This document shows, in pieces, positions 55,549-64,000 of a DNA stretch of 64,000 nt; within the stretch, counting starts at the first letter, position 1, and the number at the start of each line of letters is the position of its first letter. The notes beneath the pieces are model-generated. The model was given only the letters and a program-made list of their open reading frames with translations. It did not search any database and was not told the DNA's origin. The position numbers and the translations under genes are program-made. The DNA is from Paraburkholderia bannensis NBRC 103871 (lineage in GTDB: Bacteria; Pseudomonadota; Gammaproteobacteria; Burkholderiales; Burkholderiaceae), in contig NZ_BAYA01000014.1 of NCBI RefSeq assembly GCF_000685015.1, positions 186,001 to 250,000 of the forward strand, written 5' to 3'.

Positions 55549-56817
55549 ATGAGCGCAGACCGATCCCACGACGCCGCCGATAGCCAGGCGAAAGCACCCG
55601 CAAGCGGCCCGCTCGCGGGCGTGAAAGTGCTCGAACTCGGCACGCTGATCGCGGGCCCGTTCGCGGCGCGTTTTCTCGGCGAATTCGGCGCCGACGTCAT
55701 CAAGATCGAAGATCCGAAAGGCGGCGATCCGCTGCGCAAATGGCGCAAGCTCTGGCCGGAAGCGGGCGGCACCTCGCTCTGGTGGGCGGTGCAGGCGCGC
55801 AACAAGAAGTCGGTGACGGTCAATCTCAAGGCCGAAGAGGGCAAGGAAATCGTGCGGCGTCTGGCGAAGGAAGCCGACATCGTGATCGAAAACTTCCGGC
55901 CCGGCCTGCTGGAAAAGCTCGGCCTGGGCTATGACGTGCTCTCGAAGGACAATCCCGGTCTCGTGATGGTGCGCCTGTCCGGCTATGGCCAGAGCGGCCC
56001 GTATCGCGACCGCCCGGGCTTTGGCGCCATCGCCGAATCGATGGGCGGCCTGCGCCACATCACCGGCTATCCGGAGTTGCCGCCGCCGCGCATCGGTATT
56101 TCGATTGGCGATTCGATCGCGGCGCTGCATGGCGTGATCGGCGCGATGATGGCGCTCCATCACCGCAACATGAACGGCGGCAGCGGCCAGATCGTCGATG
56201 TCGCGCTTTACGAAGCCGTGTTCAACATGATGGAAAGCGTGGTGCCCGAGTACGGCGTCTACGGCATGGTGCGCGAGCGCACCGGCGCGTCGCTGCCCGG
56301 CATCGTGCCGTCCAATACGTATCCGTGCCGCGACGGCAGCATCGTGATCGGCGGCAATAGCGATCCGATTTTCAAGCGCCTGATGACGGCGATCGATCGC
56401 ACCGATCTCGCCAGCGATCCGGCGCTCGCGCATAACGATGGCCGCGTGCCGCGCACTGCGGAAATCGACGGTGCGATCGCGCAGTGGCTCTCGACGCGCA
56501 CCATCGACGAAGCGCTCGACGTGCTCAACACCGCCGACGTGCCCGCGGGCCGCATCTACAGCGTGGCCGATATGTTCACCGATCCGCAGTTCGCCGCGCG
56601 CCAGATGATCCAGCAGTTCCGCTGGCAGAAGCCGGGCGAGTCGAACGAAGAGGGTATCGACATCGCGCTGCCCGGCGTCACGCCCAAGCTTTCCGCGACG
56701 CCTGGCGACACGCGCTGGCTCGGCCCGGAACTGGGCGAGCATACCGACGAGGTTCTGCAATCGCTGGGCTACGACGCGCCGCAGATCGCACGGTTGCGCG
56801 AGCAACAGATCGTGTAA
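55549..56817 (+). CDS. CaiB/BaiF-family CoA-transferase
   Basis: This 422-residue class III CoA-transferase has GVKVLELGTLIAGPFAARFL, DVIKIEDPKGGDPLRKW and GYGQSGPYRDRPGFGAIAES, the region with the catalytic Asp of formyl-CoA transferases. Members move CoA between acyl groups, for example oxalate/formate, carnitine or succinyl/mesaconate. The acid cannot be told from sequence. It lies 44 bases after recR behind AGGAGACCC and ends at a bidirectional terminator. Confidence 0.9.
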   Translation: MSADRSHDAADSQAKAPASGPLAGVKVLELGTLIAGPFAARFLGEFGADVIKIEDPKGGDPLRKWRKLWPEAGGTSLWWAVQARNKKSVTVNLKAEEGKEIVRRLAKEADIVIENFRPGLLEKLGLGYDVLSKDNPGLVMVRLSGYGQSGPYRDRPGFGAIAESMGGLRHITGYPELPPPRIGISIGDSIAALHGVIGAMMALHHRNMNGGSGQIVDVALYEAVFNMMESVVPEYGVYGMVRERTGASLPGIVPSNTYPCRDGSIVIGGNSDPIFKRLMTAIDRTDLASDPALAHNDGRVPRTAEIDGAIAQWLSTRTIDEALDVLNTADVPAGRIYSVADMFTDPQFAARQMIQQFRWQKPGESNEEGIDIALPGVTPKLSATPGDTRWLGPELGEHTDEVLQSLGYDAPQIARLREQQIV

Positions 56818-56853
56818 GGCCACGCGCGCGACAAGTACGCTGAAAGCAGCAAA

Positions 56854-56889
56854 AGAAAAAGGCTCGCAGGTCATTCCTTGCGAGCCTTT
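56854..56889 (+). terminator. Bidirectional intrinsic terminator
   Basis: GGCTCGCA pairs with TGCGAGCC around 10 bases, with five Ts after and five As before. It serves the CoA-transferase gene and the convergent oxidoreductase gene. Confidence 0.88.
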
Positions 56890-56933
56890 TTCATTCTGTG
56901 CCACGAAATTGGCAAACGATCGGCAAGCGCCGC

Positions 56934-57905
56934 TCAAGGCTCGATGATGATTTTGCCGGTCACCTTGCGCGACGCCATGTCCTTGAGCGCCTGCGCCGAA
57001 TCGGCCAGCTTGTAGCGCTTCGAGACATAAGGCTTGAGCTTGCCTTCGCCGATCCAGCCGACCATCTGGGCGAACGCCGCCGCATTGTTCTGCGGTTCGC
57101 GGCGCGCATAGTCGCCCCAGAACACGCCGACGAGACTCGCGCCCTTGAGCAGCGCGAGGTTCAGCGGCAGCTTGGGGATCTCGCCATTGGCGAAGCCGAC
57201 CACGAGATAGCGGCCGCGCCAGCCGATGCTGCGAAACGCCGGTTCTGCGTAAATGCCGCCGACCGGGTCGTAGATCACGTCCGGGCCCTTGCCGTCGGTG
57301 AGCGCCTTGATGCTCTCGCGCAAGTCTTCGGTGCTGTAGTTGATGGTGGCGTCGGCGCCGAAGCGGCGGCACACGTCGAGTTTCTCTTCGCTCGATGCGG
57401 CAGCGATCACGCGCGCGCCCAGCACATTGCCGATTTCCACCGCCGCCAGGCCCACGCCACCCGCTGCGCCGAGCACGAGCATCGTCTCGCCGGCCTTGAG
57501 TTGTGCGCGGTCAACCACGGCGTGATGCGACGTGCCGTAGGCGAGCGTGAAAGCGGCGGCCGTCGCGAAATCGGCGGCATCGGGCAGCGGCACGCAGGCC
57601 GATGCGTCGGCAATCGCCTGCTCGGCATAGCCGCCGTTGCCCACATACGCCACGACGCGCGTGCCCGGTGCGATCTTCACGCCTGCGCCCACGGCCCGCA
57701 CGATGCCCGCGACTTCGGCGCCTGGCGTGAAGGGCAGTTGCGGCTTCATCTGATACTTGTTCTCGATGATGAGGACGTCCGGGAAATTCACGGCGGCCGC
57801 CTTCACGTCGATCACCACCTGGCCGGGGGCCGGCACGAGGTCGGGCAGATCTTCGAGTGTGAGCGTGTCGGGCGGCCCGAACTGGTTGCAGCGAATTGCG
57901 CGCAT
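56934..57905 (-). CDS. Zinc-independent quinone oxidoreductase (MDR family)
   Basis: This 323-residue medium-chain reductase starts MRAIRCNQFGPPDTLTLEDL. It has the NADPH-binding LVLGAAGGVGLAAVEIGNVLG (split: LVLGAAGGVG, LAAVEIG) and the YGTSHHAVVDRAQLKAGE segment of quinone reductases. The Cys and His zinc ligands of alcohol dehydrogenases are missing. It probably reduces quinones or enones with NADPH. It diverges from surE with a 259-base gap. Confidence 0.9.
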   Translation of the reverse strand: MRAIRCNQFGPPDTLTLEDLPDLVPAPGQVVIDVKAAAVNFPDVLIIENKYQMKPQLPFTPGAEVAGIVRAVGAGVKIAPGTRVVAYVGNGGYAEQAIADASACVPLPDAADFATAAAFTLAYGTSHHAVVDRAQLKAGETMLVLGAAGGVGLAAVEIGNVLGARVIAAASSEEKLDVCRRFGADATINYSTEDLRESIKALTDGKGPDVIYDPVGGIYAEPAFRSIGWRGRYLVVGFANGEIPKLPLNLALLKGASLVGVFWGDYARREPQNNAAAFAQMVGWIGEGKLKPYVSKRYKLADSAQALKDMASRKVTGKIIIEP

Positions 57906-58164
57906 CGTGTCTCCTGTCGTGGTACGTCAGTCATTGGATCCGGCTTGAGCGTCACAGTGTACGGCAATCCGACGTTATGCGAACGATCGTGCGTTTATTT
58001 TTACGCGTGATGCTTTCCGATGCGCCAGGACGGCTGTCTGAAGTGTCTCCCAAAATCCTGTAGGAAAATGCCGCGCATCGTGTCGTAAAATGCGCCGCCG
58101 ACGGCCGTGCAGAGGTGTCCTCCCTGTCGTTCGTCTGCCTTCTTTCCTCGGTTACAATCGGCTG

Positions 58165-58926
58165 ATGCGAATACTACTCAGCAACGACGACGGCTATCTC
58201 GCGCCCGGCATTGCGGCGCTTTACGAAGCGCTCAAGCCGCTCGCCGAGATCACGGTGATGGCGCCCGAGCAGAATTGCAGCGCCGCTTCCAACTCGCTCA
58301 CGCTCTCGCGCCCGCTTTCGGTGCTGCGCTCGGCGAGCACCGGCTTCTATTACGTCAACGGCACGCCCACGGACTCGGTGCATATCGCGCTGACGGGCAT
58401 GCTCGATCATCGGCCCGACCTCGTGGTGTCCGGCATCAACAACGGCCAGAACATGGGCGAGGACACGCTCTACTCGGGCACGGTCGCCGCGGCCACTGAG
58501 GGCATCATGTTCGGCGTGCCGGCCATTGCGTTCTCGCTCGTCGATAAAGACTGGGTGCATCTCGACTCCGCTGCGCGCGTGGCCGCCGACATCGTCGCGC
58601 ATTACCTCGCGAACCCGCTGCCGGGCAATCCGTTGCTGAACGTCAATATTCCGAACCTGCCGTATGAGGAGATGGGCGAGTGGCGCGTTACGCGTCTGGG
58701 CAAGCGCCATCCTTCGCAGCCGGTGATCCGCCAGACCAACCCGCGCGGCGAGCCGATTTACTGGATCGGCCCCTCGGGCAGCGCGCGCGACGCGAGCGAG
58801 GGTACGGACTTCCACGCGGTGTCGAACGGCCAGGTGTCGATCACGCCGCTGCAACTCGACCTGACACACACGCAGATGTTGCCGGCGACGCACGATTGGG
58901 TGCGCCAGGGCGGCAGCGCTTCATGA
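58165..58926 (+). CDS. surE: 5'/3'-nucleotidase SurE
   Basis: This 253-residue metal-dependent phosphatase hydrolyses nucleoside monophosphates and polyphosphate and supports stationary-phase survival. The metal site is [15 protein letters not shown] (Asp8, Asp9), with [14 protein letters not shown] and [19 protein letters not shown]. The start is the ATG that gives the family N-terminus. Its TGA overlaps the pcm ATG (ATGA). It opens the block surE-pcm-nlpD-rpoS. Confidence 0.96.
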   Translation: MRILLSNDDGYLAPGIAALYEALKPLAEITVMAPEQNCSAASNSLTLSRPLSVLRSASTGFYYVNGTPTDSVHIALTGMLDHRPDLVVSGINNGQNMGEDTLYSGTVAAATEGIMFGVPAIAFSLVDKDWVHLDSAARVAADIVAHYLANPLPGNPLLNVNIPNLPYEEMGEWRVTRLGKRHPSQPVIRQTNPRGEPIYWIGPSGSARDASEGTDFHAVSNGQVSITPLQLDLTHTQMLPATHDWVRQGGSAS

Positions 58927-60005
58927 CGGGCGAGCGCACCAGGCGTTTTCCGCTCGGCCTCGCGGATCTCGTTCGAGAGCCGCGTCGTCGCGACGACGCG
59001 CGTCCTGGCGAGACGCGCGGCTCGCTCGCGGCCAAGCCCGGTGCGAAGGTCGTGCAGAAGGGCACGGCAAATGCTCCAACGTCGAGCGTGCCTGGCGTGC
59101 GACCGCCTGCGCTGGGAAGCGCGGGCGTGGTGAAGGCCGCGAAGGCGCCAGGTGCGCCGCATACAGCGGCATCCCCCGCGCGCAAGTCCGCAGTGCCCCG
59201 CGCCGATCTTTCCGGTCGCACCGCCCAAACGTTTTCGCCTGCTGCGTCGAAGGCGCTGCCTGCGAACGGGAGGGGCGCGCAGGCACGTCCCGGTGTCCCG
59301 CCGCGTGCCGGTGTGGCGCCCAGCGCAGGTGCGCCCGGTGTGGCGCTGAACGGCGCGCTCGCACTGACTTCGGAACGGGTTCGCGAACGCATGGTCGAAC
59401 GCCTGCGTGCGAACGGCGTGACCGATCCGCGCGTGCTTCAGGCGCTCGCGACGGTGCCGCGCCACATGTTCGTCGATCCTGGCCTCGCGGCCCAGGCCTA
59501 CGAAGATGCGGCGTTGCCGATCGGCCATCACCAGACCATCTCGAAGCCTTCGGTGGTCGCCCGCATGCTGGAACTCGCGGGCGCGGGCCGCGAACTGGAT
59601 CGCGTGCTTGAAATCGGCACGGGCTGCGGCTATCAGGCCGCAGTGCTGAGCCGGATTGCACGCGATGTGTATTCGATTGAACGCATCAAGCCGTTATACG
59701 AGCGCGCAAAGACGAACCTGCGGCCGCTGCGCATCCCGAACATCCGCCTGCACTATGGCGACGGACGGCTCGGCATGCCGTCGGCGGCGCCGTTCGACGC
59801 GATCGTGATTGCAGCCGCCGGCTTCGACGTGCCGCAGGCGCTGCTCGAGCAACTCGCCATCGGCGGGCGGCTCGTGGCGCCGGTCGCGGAGCAGGACGAG
59901 GCGACCCAGGTGCTCACGCTCGTGGAGCGCACGGGCCCGGCGCAGTGGCGGGAGTCGAGGCTTGATCGCGTTTTCTTTGTCCCCTTAAAATCCGGAGTGA
60001 TCTGA
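58923..60005 (+). CDS. pcm: L-isoaspartate O-methyltransferase with long N-terminal extension
   Basis: This 360-residue protein repairs isoaspartyl residues by SAM-dependent methylation. The catalytic domain is at about 150-360: [39 protein letters not shown] and the SAM loop [19 protein letters not shown]. coli Pcm has only 208 residues; here about 150 extra residues rich in Ala, Pro and Gly precede it. The extension has no signal peptide and looks disordered. The ATG overlaps the surE stop, so I take the long form as real, although an internal start is possible. Confidence 0.9.
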   Translation: MTGERTRRFPLGLADLVREPRRRDDARPGETRGSLAAKPGAKVVQKGTANAPTSSVPGVRPPALGSAGVVKAAKAPGAPHTAASPARKSAVPRADLSGRTAQTFSPAASKALPANGRGAQARPGVPPRAGVAPSAGAPGVALNGALALTSERVRERMVERLRANGVTDPRVLQALATVPRHMFVDPGLAAQAYEDAALPIGHHQTISKPSVVARMLELAGAGRELDRVLEIGTGCGYQAAVLSRIARDVYSIERIKPLYERAKTNLRPLRIPNIRLHYGDGRLGMPSAAPFDAIVIAAAGFDVPQALLEQLAIGGRLVAPVAEQDEATQVLTLVERTGPAQWRESRLDRVFFVPLKSGVI

Positions 60006-60010
60006 AACCG

Positions 60011-60922
60011 ATGAGTATGTTGCGCGCGATGCAAAGAAAACGCCTGAATATCGATTTGACCACAGCCCAACGCAGTGCTTCGGTCATCGCGCTCTGTCTG
60101 CTGACGGCCTGCGCGACGCGTCTCGACAACGCGCCCGTCGTCGACCGCACGTCGGCGCTCGGCACGGCCGGCGCACAGCCGCCGGTGCCGCTCGGGCCGC
60201 CGCCTCCGGGATATTACCGGGTGAAGCCGGGCGATACTCTCTATAGGATTGCGCTCGAAAACGGCCAGAACTACCGCGACATCGCGACGTGGAACAACCT
60301 GTCCAATCCGAACCAGATCGAAGTGGATCAGCTGCTGCGCGTCGTGCCGCCGGGCGCGAGCAACGCCGCTGCATACACGCCGGGCGTCGTGACCGCGCCG
60401 GTGCCAGGTTACGCATCGTCGGGTGCACAGCCGGGTGCACAACCCGGCGCCGCCATGCCGCCGATGATCGGTTCTGGTGCAAACGCAGGCCCCGCGCCGT
60501 CCGCGAGCGTGCCGCCGCAAGCCAGCGGCAGCGACATGAGCGCCGCACCTGCGGGCAGCATCTCGCTCGCCTGGCCGGTGCGCGGTCCGCTGCTCAATGG
60601 CTTCGACGACACCCGGAACAAAGGTGTCAATATTGGTGGCGCGTCGGGCGACCCCGTGAAGGCCGCGGGCGATGGTCGTGTGGTTTATGCCGGAAATGGG
60701 CTGCGCGGTTACGGCAATCTCATTATCATCAAGCATGACGCGACATTCTTGACCGCGTACGCTCACAATCGAGCTTTGATGGTAAAAGAGGGAGATGCGG
60801 TCACCAAGGGCCAGAAAATCGCCGAAATGGGCAATACTGACTCGGACCGCGTGATGCTGCATTTCGAAGTACGCCGTCAGGGCAAGCCCGTCGACCCACT
60901 GAAGTACTTGCCGCCGCAATAA
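60011..60922 (+). CDS. nlpD: NlpD-type lipoprotein, LysM and degenerate M23 domains
   Basis: This 303-residue lipoprotein has lipobox LLTAC near residue 35. A LysM domain (YRVKPGDTLYRIALENGQNY) binds peptidoglycan. The C-terminal LytM domain has lost its zinc ligands: NKGVNIGG replaces HxGxD and VMLHFEVR replaces HxH. NlpD proteins are not enzymes but activate amidases (AmiC) at division. It sits 5 bases after pcm and 12 before rpoS; in other bacteria an rpoS promoter lies within nlpD. Confidence 0.94.
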   Translation: MSMLRAMQRKRLNIDLTTAQRSASVIALCLLTACATRLDNAPVVDRTSALGTAGAQPPVPLGPPPPGYYRVKPGDTLYRIALENGQNYRDIATWNNLSNPNQIEVDQLLRVVPPGASNAAAYTPGVVTAPVPGYASSGAQPGAQPGAAMPPMIGSGANAGPAPSASVPPQASGSDMSAAPAGSISLAWPVRGPLLNGFDDTRNKGVNIGGASGDPVKAAGDGRVVYAGNGLRGYGNLIIIKHDATFLTAYAHNRALMVKEGDAVTKGQKIAEMGNTDSDRVMLHFEVRRQGKPVDPLKYLPPQ

Positions 60923-60934
60923 AGCGAGCCGACT

Positions 60935-62023
60935 ATGCCGAAATCGAAGCGCCGTCTGCAGCAATCCGAGTCTGACAGTCAAGCCGCCCAGGTTTCGGTG
61001 GAGGATGCCGCCGCGCCGGTCGAAGAGGACGATCTCGACGGCGCGCGCGACCAGGACGAGCGCGAGGAGCGCGACGCCGGCTCGGAAGAGGGTGGCGAGC
61101 GCGAAAACGGCGAGTCCGCGGAGGCGCCGTCCGACGCGGACGATTTCCGCTCCATGCTCCAGGCCGAACTCACGGCCGACACCATCCAGCATTATCTGAA
61201 CCGGATCAGCGTAAAGCCGCTGCTCACCGTCGAGGAGGAGCAGCGCTACTCGCGTCTGGCCAAGGCCGGCGAATTCGAGGCGCGCCAGGTGATGATCGAG
61301 CGCAATTTGCGCCTCGTCGTGTCGATCGCCAAGGGCTACCTGAATCGCGGCGTGCCGTTGCTCGACCTGATCGAGGAAGGCAATCTCGGCCTGATGCATG
61401 CGATCGAGAAATTCGATCCGACGCGGGGCTTCCGTTTTTCGACCTACGCCACCTGGTGGATCCGTCAGAGCATCGAGCGCGCGATCATGAACCAGGCGCG
61501 CACGGTGCGCCTGCCGGTGCACGTGATCCGCGAACTCAACCAGGTGCTGCGCGCCAAGCGCCATCTGGAAAAGAATTCGCTGAACGCCAATGCGGCCTCT
61601 GAGCGCCGCGACGCCAGCATCGACGACATCGCGTATCTCACCGGCAAGACCACCGAGGAAGTCACCGACATTCTCGCGCTCAACGAGCACACCGCTTCGC
61701 TCGATGCGCCGCTCGATCTCGACCCGGCGAGCAGCCTGCTCGATCTGCTGTCCGACGATCAAAGCCAGTCGCCCGACGCCGAAGTGCAGCATCGCGAGCT
61801 GGAAACGCTCACGCGCGCGTGGCTCGGCCGGCTGTCGGACAAGCATCGTCATGTCATTGAACGGCGCTTTGGCCTGAACCATATCGAGCCCGCCACGCTC
61901 GAAGAGCTGGCCGACGAAATGGGCCTCACCCGCGAGCGCGTGCGGCAGATCCAGCAGGAAGCGCTGGTGCGCCTGAAGCGCTTTTTCGCCTCGAACGGCG
62001 TGCGCAAGGACGCCGTTCTCTAA
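60935..62023 (+). CDS. rpoS: RNA polymerase sigma factor RpoS
   Basis: This 362-residue sigma factor directs stationary-phase and stress genes. After an acidic Asp/Glu-rich N-terminus (about 1-65), region 1.2 begins DTIQHYLNRISVKPLLTVEE. Region 2 has LLDLIEEGNLGLMHAIEKFD and YATWWIRQSIERAIMNQART. Region 4 ends with EELADEMGLTRERVRQIQQE. All DNA- and core-binding segments are intact. The position after nlpD is the standard one. The acidic extension makes it longer than E. coli RpoS (330). Confidence 0.96.
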   Translation: MPKSKRRLQQSESDSQAAQVSVEDAAAPVEEDDLDGARDQDEREERDAGSEEGGERENGESAEAPSDADDFRSMLQAELTADTIQHYLNRISVKPLLTVEEEQRYSRLAKAGEFEARQVMIERNLRLVVSIAKGYLNRGVPLLDLIEEGNLGLMHAIEKFDPTRGFRFSTYATWWIRQSIERAIMNQARTVRLPVHVIRELNQVLRAKRHLEKNSLNANAASERRDASIDDIAYLTGKTTEEVTDILALNEHTASLDAPLDLDPASSLLDLLSDDQSQSPDAEVQHRELETLTRAWLGRLSDKHRHVIERRFGLNHIEPATLEELADEMGLTRERVRQIQQEALVRLKRFFASNGVRKDAVL

Positions 62024-62025
62024 AC

Positions 62026-62051
62026 GCGGCTGTAGCAAGGCCGCTTTTTTT
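62026..62051 (+). terminator. Intrinsic terminator after rpoS
   Basis: GCGGC and GCCGC pair around 9 bases, followed by seven or eight Ts. It starts within 3 bases of the rpoS stop. Confidence 0.75.
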
Positions 62052-62076
62052 CAACGCCGACCCGGCGTTCACCTGA

Positions 62077-62862
62077 ATGACAGTACCCGTACTCGTATTC
62101 GACATCGAGACCATTCCCGATGTCGACGGCATTCGCCGTCTCGAAGATCTGCCTGCGTCGATGAGCGACGCCGAAGTGGCCGAACATGCGTTCGCCGCGC
62201 GACGCGAAAAGACCGGCAGCGATTTCCTTCAGCATCACCTCCAGCGCGTCGCCGCGATTTCGTGCGTGTTCCGTGACGGCCAGGGCTTTCGCGTGCGCTC
62301 GCTCGGCACGCCCGAGGACGGCGAGGCCAAGCTGATCGACTCGTTCTACCGCACCATCGAAAAGTACACGCCGCAGCTCGTGTCGTGGAATGGCGGCGGC
62401 TTCGACCTGCCGGTGCTGCACTATCGCGCGCTCGTGCACGGCATCCGTGCAGTGCGCTACTGGGATCTGGGCGAGGAAGACCGCGACTTCAAGTGGAACA
62501 ACTACATCAGCCGCTACCACTCGCGTCACACCGATCTGATGGATCTGCTGGCGATGTATCAGCCGCGGGCGAGTGCGCCGCTCGATGCGCTCGCGAAACT
62601 GTGCGGCTTTCCGGGCAAGCTCGGCATGGACGGCGGCCAGGTCTGGACGCAGTTCCAGCAGGGGCAGATCGAGGAAATCCGCAACTACTGCGAAACCGAC
62701 GTCGTGAACACGTATCTGCTCTATTGCCGCTTCCAGAAGATGCGCGGCGGCTTCACCGAGCGCGAATACGACGACGAAATCACCTTCGTGAAGCAGACGC
62801 TCGCAAACGAATCGGCGCCGCATTGGGCCGAATATCTGAAAGCGTTTGGCGACGCGAAGTAA
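62077..62862 (+). CDS. DEDD 3'-5' exonuclease (PolB-like)
   Basis: This 261-residue protein carries a DnaQ-like fold: FDIETIPDVDGI (ExoI, Asp9 and Glu11), LVSWNGGGFDLPVLHYRA (ExoII) and YCETDVVNTYLLYC (ExoIII with its Asp). It resembles the stand-alone exonuclease domain of B-family polymerases. It probably trims DNA or RNA 3' ends; the substrate is not known. It follows the rpoS terminator by 25 bases and converges on the EEP gene. Confidence 0.85.
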   Translation: MTVPVLVFDIETIPDVDGIRRLEDLPASMSDAEVAEHAFAARREKTGSDFLQHHLQRVAAISCVFRDGQGFRVRSLGTPEDGEAKLIDSFYRTIEKYTPQLVSWNGGGFDLPVLHYRALVHGIRAVRYWDLGEEDRDFKWNNYISRYHSRHTDLMDLLAMYQPRASAPLDALAKLCGFPGKLGMDGGQVWTQFQQGQIEEIRNYCETDVVNTYLLYCRFQKMRGGFTEREYDDEITFVKQTLANESAPHWAEYLKAFGDAK

Positions 62863-62881
62863 GCGCGGCCTCGCGGGGCGT

Positions 62882-63736
62882 CTAGCGGAGCTCAAGCACG
62901 ATCGGCTGATGATCCGACGCCCGCATCGCGCCATCGATTTCGCAGTGCGTGAGGCGTGCGCGTAAATCCTCGGTCGCGAACAGAAAATCGCAGCTCAGCG
63001 GCCCGTCCGCCCATTGTGCGGTGTCATAGACGCCCGCCGTCGGCGGCGGCGTCGCGCCGGGATGTAGCGCCGTCCAGGCGTCGATAAAGGCGGGGCTGCC
63101 AGCGAGCGGATCGAGCATGCGCGCATAGGCCGCGCTGCCCCACGCACAGTTGAAATCCCCGCAGACGATGGCGCTAACCGGCCGCGACGTGCGCGCGAAC
63201 GGGCCTGCGTCGTTTTCCGCGGGCGCGGGCCGTGCCGCATGCGCGGCGGCTTCCTGCTGAAGACGGCGCAGTTCATCGACCTGTGCGAGCCGTTGGCGCT
63301 CCGAATAAAACTCCAGATGCGTCACGAGCACGCGCAGCGCGCCGCCAGGCGCATCGACGACCACTTCAAGCGCCACGCGCTGCATCGACGGCGCGCCCGG
63401 ATCGGCGGGCCACGGCAAAAGATGGCGGAAGACTTGTGCAACGGGCAGGCGCGTCGCGATTGCATTGCCGAACTGGCGGCGTGTCGACGGCTTCCCATCG
63501 CCCTGCAGATCGGCGCCGATCGCTTCGATCACGGTAAAGCCGGGCAGGAGCGCGGCAAGTTCACCGAACTGATCGTCGCCGGGGCCGCCCGGCAACGCAT
63601 GGAATCCGCGCGTGATTTCCTGGAGGCAGAGCACATCGAAATCGGCGAGGCGCTGCGCTTCGCGCACAGTGCGGGCGAGATCCACGACACCATCGGCGTC
63701 GCGGCCCCATTGAACATTCCAGCTCACGAGTTTCAT
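62882..63736 (-). CDS. Endonuclease/exonuclease/phosphatase (EEP) family protein
   Basis: This 284-residue protein starts MKLVSWNVQWGRDADGVVDL, the Asn of the EEP fold, then FDVLCLQEITRGF with the metal-binding Glu. SAIVCGDFNCAWGS holds the D-x-N pair and MRASDHQPIVLEL the last His. The active site is complete, so it is a Mg-dependent phosphodiesterase or phosphatase. DNA, RNA or lipid could be the substrate. A small gap separates it from the exonuclease gene. Confidence 0.87.
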   Translation of the reverse strand: MKLVSWNVQWGRDADGVVDLARTVREAQRLADFDVLCLQEITRGFHALPGGPGDDQFGELAALLPGFTVIEAIGADLQGDGKPSTRRQFGNAIATRLPVAQVFRHLLPWPADPGAPSMQRVALEVVVDAPGGALRVLVTHLEFYSERQRLAQVDELRRLQQEAAAHAARPAPAENDAGPFARTSRPVSAIVCGDFNCAWGSAAYARMLDPLAGSPAFIDAWTALHPGATPPPTAGVYDTAQWADGPLSCDFLFATEDLRARLTHCEIDGAMRASDHQPIVLELR

Positions 63737-63795
63737 GACAGTGCACCCCAGGTGACGCCTCGCCGCGCACGGTCGATGTCCGCGCCGCGCAGCCG

Positions 63796-64000
63796 TCAGC
63801 GGCGCGTCACCGCGTAGTCCGAAGCCTGATAGGCGATGCCAGGGCCCGCTGCGGCGCGTGTCACTGCAAGATTACAGGAGCCGCGCTCGCTCGCCACCAC
63901 GGCCTGCTGCCGGAAGTACACCGCGAATGGCACGTCGCCGTATTTGCCGAGCGCATACTGGTAGCACTCGTTGCCGTTTTCGCCGCGCACGCGGTCGGGC
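63796..64000 (-). CDS. C-terminal part of an unidentified protein
   Basis: The frame enters at the right edge and ends at 63796. The visible 67 or so residues, including NGNECYQYALGKYGDVPFAV and SCNLAVTRAAAGPGIAYQA, show no motif that I recognise. Its start lies outside the window. An internal GTG or the edge itself cannot be taken as the true start. Confidence 0.6.
   Translation of the reverse strand, partial: PDRVRGENGNECYQYALGKYGDVPFAVYFRQQAVVASERGSCNLAVTRAAAGPGIAYQASDYAVTRR

Noticed and set aside
59753-62038. A 761-residue minus-strand frame opposite nlpD and rpoS
   Set aside because: Shadow frame; nlpD and rpoS are certain on the plus strand.
1-64000. tRNA, rRNA, CRISPR, insertion sequences or prophage
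   Set aside because: Looked for T-loop motifs, transposase-like proteins, terminal inverted repeats and regularly spaced repeats by eye; none was convincing.

Overview
The window looks like a chromosomal segment of a high-GC betaproteobacterium of the Burkholderiaceae, most like Paraburkholderia or Burkholderia. This rests on gene content and order: rpsR-rplI-dnaB, alaA-hom-thrC-moeA-moaD-moaE, ffs-dnaX-ebfC-recR, surE-pcm-nlpD-rpoS, and an arn cluster in which the two ArnA activities are separate genes. The species call is an inference; no rRNA is present. Coding density is high. I see no insertion sequence, prophage, CRISPR array, tRNA or rRNA.

Layout. Positions 1-4100 (+) hold the end of rpsR, rplI, dnaB and a phosphate uptake pair (DUF47 accessory protein and Pit). 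Positions 4119-17607 are almost all on the minus strand: an SDR-like protein without its catalytic residues, an NlpC/P60 lipoprotein, PhoH, the peroxiredoxin Bcp, then a complete lipid A L-Ara4N pathway (arnD, decarboxylase, formyltransferase, arnC, arnB, an SMR-type flippase candidate, arnT) and an Mth938-like protein. Positions 18066-24499 (+) carry alaA, hom, thrC and the molybdopterin genes moeA, moaD and moaE. A hipBA toxin-antitoxin module with an unusually rich operator region follows (24517-26361). Next are an M23 peptidase (-) and a divergent truncated haemoglobin/NsrR-type pair (nitric oxide response), then clpB behind a clear heat-shock promoter.

Positions 32143-35506 (-) hold a YidB-like protein, a ComEA-like protein and AcoR. 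AcoR faces an acetoin operon (35986-42054: acoX, a butanediol/acetoin reductase-like SDR, acoA, acoB, acoC, lipA) with a sigma-54 promoter and a palindromic upstream site. Positions 42143-51198 (-) hold a MATE exporter with a glycosyltransferase, the type B ribosomal protein L31, a merR-MFS-mtfA operon, rho and trxA. Positions 51662-56817 (+) hold the 4.5S SRP RNA, dnaX, ebfC, recR and a CoA-transferase. A quinone-oxidoreductase-like gene (-) precedes the stationary-phase block surE-pcm-nlpD-rpoS and a DEDD exonuclease (+). An EEP-family nuclease/phosphatase and the end of an unidentified gene (both -) close the window.

Most genes are conserved housekeeping functions. The more unusual material is regulatory DNA and divergent proteins: four related sites in front of hipBA, a 22-bp-phased direct repeat before the Pit operon, a perfect hairpin at the likely 5' end of the rho transcript, a textbook MerR dyad promoter, a PmrA-box-like pair before arnT, an SDR fold with YxxxK replaced by GxxxN, and long Ala/Pro-rich extensions on Pcm, PhoH and the NlpC/P60 protein.
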